This document shows, one piece after another, positions 6,725-9,142 of a stretch of DNA of 9,142 nt. Each line of letters starts with the position of its first letter. Position 1 is the stretch's first letter. The position numbers and the translations under genes were made by a program. Origin of the DNA: Pedosphaera sp. (GTDB taxonomy: Bacteria > Verrucomicrobiota > Verrucomicrobiia > Limisphaerales > Pedosphaeraceae). The stretch spans positions 1-9,142 of the forward strand of contig JAQGOT010000332.1 in assembly GCA_028293465.1 (NCBI GenBank), read 5' to 3'. The notes beneath the pieces are model-generated. The model had not been told where the DNA came from and made no database searches. It was given only the letters and a program-made list of their open reading frames with translations.

Positions 6725-7144
6725 TCAGGGGCGCGCTTTCAAAAGGTCGCGGATTTCCGTGAGCAGCTTCTCTTCCTTGGTCGGTCCCGGCGGGGCGGGA
6801 GCGGGTCGCTTGGTAAGAACGTTCATCCCTTTCACCACCAGAAAAATACAGAAAGCGATGATGACAAAGTGCAAGGCCACGCTCAAGAACTGGCCGTAGG
6901 CAATAACGGGACCATGCTTTTTCGCTTCGGCCAGCAAGGTGTCGCTTGCGGTCTTGCTGTTCAAGCGGAGGAACAAATTGCTGAAATCCTCGCCACCCAT
7001 CACCAGGCCGATCGGCGGCATGATGATGTCCTCCACCAGCGAGGATACAATTTTTCCGAAAGCCGCGCCGATGATCACGCCGACCGCCAGGTCCACGACA
7101 TTGCCGCGCATCGCGAATTCTTTGAACTCTTTAACCATTGACAT
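6725..7144 (-). CDS. mscL: large-conductance mechanosensitive channel MscL
   Basis: Inner-membrane channel of 139 residues that opens under high membrane tension and releases solutes during osmotic downshock. The N-terminal amphipathic helix (MSMVKEFKEFAMRGN) leads into the conserved pore helix VVDLAVGVIIGAAFGKIVSSLVEDI (about residues 16-40, key G22 and G26), then MPPIGLVMGG. A periplasmic loop follows, then a second membrane helix, FLSVALHFVIIAFCIFLVV (about 86-104), and the cytoplasmic bundle EEKLLTEIRDLLK. Length and order match the E. coli protein of 136 residues. The start is ATG 7142-7144, preceded by an AAAGGG-type SD at 7-base spacing; a second ATG at 7136-7138 is less well placed. 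It is flanked by hairpin terminators on both sides, so it is probably transcribed alone. Confidence 0.97.
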   Translation of the reverse strand: MSMVKEFKEFAMRGNVVDLAVGVIIGAAFGKIVSSLVEDIIMPPIGLVMGGEDFSNLFLRLNSKTASDTLLAEAKKHGPVIAYGQFLSVALHFVIIAFCIFLVVKGMNVLTKRPAPAPPGPTKEEKLLTEIRDLLKARP

Positions 7145-7207
7145 GATTTTGCCCTTTCTGACTGATTGTTGGGGTTTGCTCGCCGCCCGGTTCTTAAACT
7201 TTCTTTA

Positions 7208-7240
7208 CAAAAATTCCGCCGCGCAAAACTGCGCGGCGGA
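7208..7240 (-). terminator. strong intrinsic terminator of the lipoprotein gene
   Basis: A perfect 10-base GC-rich stem, TCCGCCGCGC (7215-7224) with GCGCGGCGGA (7231-7240), has a six-base loop. On the - strand it is followed by five T residues (7209-7213). It lies 45 bases after the lipoprotein stop and separates that gene from mscL. Confidence 0.9.
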
Positions 7241-7285
7241 TAAAACCGCGGCCATGATGATTCCGTGACCGTGTGGACTCCGATA

Positions 7286-7780
7286 TTATTTCCCGAGCAG
7301 GTTGCCGATTGCCTTCGTTCCCTCGGAGGTCGCGTGGTCAGCCATGTACTTCTGGACCTGCGCCTTCAAGTCATTCACCATTGTCTGTTGTTCGGGCGTC
7401 AGTTTCATGCTCGACAGCTTCTTGAGCGTGTCCACCGCACCCTGGTAATTGCTTTGCGAAACCAAGGTCTTGGTCTGGTCAATCAGTCCCTGCGCCTGAG
7501 CCTCAGGTTTCGCCGTCGTATCCACCATCTTGGCCGCGGTATCCACCGCCATCCGGGCTCCGACGTTGGTGGTCTTGGCCACGGCATCAGCCGCCTGCTG
7601 CAGGACCGGCTTGGCGGCCTCGGCGGCTTTATCGGCAGACTTCGCGACCGCAGCGTTCTCTTCCTTGATGGTTTTGTCCACTTCGCTGGCGGAAGGTGCG
7701 GGCTCGGATTTGCTGCAGCCGCCGGTCAATGCCAGCAGGCCGCCCAAGGTGAGACCCAACACAGTGTATTTCAATTTCAT
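7286..7780 (-). CDS. small helical lipoprotein of unknown function
   Basis: Predicted lipoprotein of 164 residues. A signal peptide (MKLKYTVLGLTLGGLLALTGG) ends in a lipobox-like TGGC with the acylation cysteine at C22. The rest is rich in Ala, Lys, Glu and Asp, with heptad-like alanines over about residues 35-95 (AAVAKSADKAAEAAKPVLQ), suggesting a long amphipathic helix or coiled coil. A C-terminal segment, SNYQGAVDTLKKLSSMKLT (about 109-127), resembles half of a TPR-like repeat. No enzyme motif is present. Proteins of this look are frequent in Verrucomicrobiota, but I cannot name the family. The start is ATG 7778-7780 with no visible SD. Upstream is the amidase terminator, so it likely has its own promoter, which would have to lie close to or within that terminator region. 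Confidence 0.85.
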   Translation of the reverse strand: MKLKYTVLGLTLGGLLALTGGCSKSEPAPSASEVDKTIKEENAAVAKSADKAAEAAKPVLQQAADAVAKTTNVGARMAVDTAAKMVDTTAKPEAQAQGLIDQTKTLVSQSNYQGAVDTLKKLSSMKLTPEQQTMVNDLKAQVQKYMADHATSEGTKAIGNLLGK

Positions 7781-7795
7781 ATATCGTTGTTAAGT

Positions 7796-7829
7796 AAAAA
7801 CGGCTGGCACGATTTTAAACCGGCCAGCC
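7796..7829 (-). terminator. intrinsic terminator of the amidase gene
   Basis: Perfect 7-base stem GGCTGGC (7802-7808) with GCCAGCC (7823-7829), followed on the - strand by G and five T residues (7796-7800). It lies 54 bases after the amidase stop and only 15 bases upstream of the lipoprotein ATG, which is unusually tight if the two genes are separate transcripts. Confidence 0.75.
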
Positions 7830-7839
7830 TGTTTGCGTG

Positions 7840-7884
7840 ATTGCTGGGTGAGTGTATTACGCCCAGGAATCGTTGACCAGCAAT
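7840..7884 (-). repeat. 3' UTR inverted repeat after the amidase
   Basis: ATTGCTGG (7840-7847) pairs perfectly over 8 bases with CCAGCAAT (7877-7884), whose last base is within the amidase stop codon. A competing 5-base pairing, CTGGG (7844-7848) with CCCAG (7862-7866), lies inside. No T run follows, so it is not itself a terminator; it may protect the mRNA end ahead of the terminator at 7796-7829. Confidence 0.5.
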
Positions 7885-9008
7885 TAAAACTTATGGCGTG
7901 CGTGCCCGGTGGAAACATCCTCCACCACCGGGGTGAAGCCACCGGTCATCAATCGTTGCGCAGTGCTGATCAGGTAATCCCACTGCAGGGCCGGGCCGGG
8001 ATCCACCTTGCTCGTCTGGATATGGTAGTGGCCCATGACTCCGTGGTAATTCTCCAGTTCGTCGTCGGCCAGCTTGCGCGGAATCAGCTTGCCCGCGGCG
8101 TCCTTGGGATAATCGCAGGTTATTTTAGGAAAGACCTTGCAAAGGGTTGCGGTCAAGTGCGCCAGTGCTGCGTACTGCTCCGGCGTGTAATCATATTGCA
8201 CCAAGGTGCGGCCTTGAATCTCCCCCTTGATTGATTCGGGCCGCGCCGGATGGCCCACAAATCCCGGGGTGCGGATGCCGCCATTTCCAAACCGCTCAGG
8301 AATGGTGATGGTGGTCTGGCCGTTCGTTTCATGCCGGTACCAGTCCGCCAGCGGGCTCGTCTCATCGGAGCTGTACGAACCCATGTTGGCGATCTCGATG
8401 CCCACCGAACGGGTGTTGGAAGTGGTGGCGTGCCAGGCCCGCTCCTTGAGGTCGAGTGTCTGATAAATCGTGCCATCCAGATCGAGCATGAAATGCACGC
8501 TCAAATCCCGGTGATCCTGCAGAATATTGAAGCATTGCCGGCTGGTCCCGCAGACATCAAAATGGAGGACAAACTGGTCCACCACACTTTGCAGCAGCGG
8601 CAGATCCCAACCACCGCCACGGACTTTCTCGATTTGCTCCGGTGTCAGCGACCCCTTCCGAATGCTGTAACGGTTGGGATTTTTGAGTTCCTTAACCTTC
8701 TCGTGCGAGTCTTCCCAGCCCGATTCCTCGAACGGACTGAACCGCCGTTCCACGCGGTAGGCATCGTAACCGCCCGGATCCATCCAAAGGAGGACCCTCG
8801 TTCCGGTGTGAATCATTTGACCGGCCACCACGATCTCATCCCCTGCTCTGGGAGCAAAAGCGCCGGGCCGGGGTGCGGTATGGCATCCGCTTTCCAGGAT
8901 TAGGACGGAAAGCAAACCGACCATCGAAAAGTTACGAAGTAGCGGACCAAATGGGTTGACTGAGTATTTCTGAGCAATCATCGCCCATTTATTCCCAGCC
9001 TTGACCAT
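7884..9008 (-). CDS. N-acetylmuramoyl-L-alanine amidase, lipoprotein-like
   Basis: Zinc amidase of the AmpD/T7-lysozyme type (Amidase_2), 374 residues, cutting the bond between MurNAc and the stem peptide of peptidoglycan or its fragments. The catalytic domain covers about residues 140-355. Visible key residues are H149 in VLHFDVCG, the WHA motif at 192-194, E205 in VGIEIANMG, H327 in MGHYHI and D336 in KVDPGPALQWDY; H149, H327 and D336 match the AmpD zinc ligands. The N-terminus has a hydrophobic MVGLLSVLILESGC, with C42 as possible lipid anchor, but Glu at -3 makes the lipobox atypical. Residues 45-140 are an unassigned envelope-side extension. A long insertion (about 215-270) separates the catalytic motifs. 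The start may be ATG 9006-9008, used here, or ATG 8979-8981; neither has a good SD. Confidence 0.9.
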   Translation of the reverse strand: MVKAGNKWAMIAQKYSVNPFGPLLRNFSMVGLLSVLILESGCHTAPRPGAFAPRAGDEIVVAGQMIHTGTRVLLWMDPGGYDAYRVERRFSPFEESGWEDSHEKVKELKNPNRYSIRKGSLTPEQIEKVRGGGWDLPLLQSVVDQFVLHFDVCGTSRQCFNILQDHRDLSVHFMLDLDGTIYQTLDLKERAWHATTSNTRSVGIEIANMGSYSSDETSPLADWYRHETNGQTTITIPERFGNGGIRTPGFVGHPARPESIKGEIQGRTLVQYDYTPEQYAALAHLTATLCKVFPKITCDYPKDAAGKLIPRKLADDELENYHGVMGHYHIQTSKVDPGPALQWDYLISTAQRLMTGGFTPVVEDVSTGHARHKF

Positions 9009-9017
9009 TTGGTCAAG
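9000..9017. promoter_or_regulatory. 18-base palindrome at the amidase start
   Basis: CTTGACCA (9000-9007) and TGGTCAAG (9010-9017) are perfect 8-base inverted arms with a 2-base centre. The annotated ATG (9006-9008 on the - strand) lies inside. As DNA it looks like a dimeric repressor site; as RNA it would be a start-codon hairpin, though its two-base loop would force the inner pairs open. If the true start is the second ATG at 8981, this would be an upstream operator. Confidence 0.45.
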
Positions 9018-9142
9018 TCCAACCCACCATCAATCTGGCCGCGACCCGCTATTTCTCAACTTCCGCTCCTGCCGCCGTCCTTCCGTGACGGACGGGAGAG
9101 GCCGGAGTTGATCTTCAAGGCCGCGCTAAACTCGGCAAACCA
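9018..9142. other. upstream region of the amidase, no gene identified
   Basis: It contains a 6-base inverted repeat, CCGTCC (9075-9080) with GGACGG (9090-9095), around nine bases and without a T run. A - strand frame of 28 codons is open from the window edge to a TGA at 9056-9058. It could be the end of another gene, but it has no recognisable protein content. I saw no clear promoter. Confidence 0.35.

Noticed and set aside
9056..9142. Partial gene running off the right edge on the - strand
   Set aside because: Only 28 codons are visible, with a low-complexity Ser/Arg/Gly tail and no recognisable motif; the sequence beyond the edge is needed.
1..9142. CRISPR array, insertion sequence or phage gene
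   Set aside because: No regularly spaced repeats, transposase or integrase motifs, or terminal inverted repeats with target duplications were seen.

Overview
The window looks like chromosomal DNA from a Verrucomicrobiota bacterium, most likely near Limisphaerales/Pedosphaeraceae. This is inference from several signs: a secreted protein pairing a DUF11 domain with the Ig-like domain and 'YSVQYSSDLVNW' C-terminal module common in that group; start codons that mostly lack a Shine-Dalgarno (SD) sequence; moderately high GC; and lipoproteins of the Ala/Lys-rich helical kind. No transposase, integrase, CRISPR array or phage gene is visible.

Layout. A complete tmRNA gene (ssrA) lies at the left edge on the + strand (10-360). 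Every protein gene is on the - strand. Read in the direction of transcription, from right to left, they are: a zinc N-acetylmuramoyl-L-alanine amidase with a lipoprotein-like N-terminus (9008-7884); its terminator; a small helical lipoprotein (7780-7286); a very strong terminator; mscL (7144-6725); a terminator-like or attenuator-like hairpin; copC (6572-6153); an intercistronic hairpin; copD with a second C-terminal membrane domain (6119-4479); a class V aminotransferase of the isopenicillin-N-epimerase-like type, broken by a single-base frameshift (4392-3170); an orphan NarL/FixJ-type response regulator (2980-2294); an unusually hairpin-rich leader of about 390 bases; and a secreted DUF11/Ig-like protein (1904-453) that converges on ssrA.

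How the genes work together. copC and copD form a clear copper-handling pair: a periplasmic Cu(II) carrier and an inner-membrane partner. The amidase acts on cell-wall peptides and MscL releases osmotic pressure, so with the lipoprotein they make a loose cell-envelope neighbourhood, although terminators separate them into different transcripts. The response regulator has no histidine kinase in the window. tmRNA rescues stalled ribosomes and is unrelated to its neighbours.

The genes belong to known families and I do not see a convincing new multi-gene system. The observations most worth a second look are in the non-coding DNA and in one broken gene: the stack of hairpins in front of the DUF11/Ig gene, the mutually exclusive hairpins between mscL and copC, the hairpin abutting the copD start, the 18-base palindrome over the annotated amidase start codon, and the frameshift in the aminotransferase.
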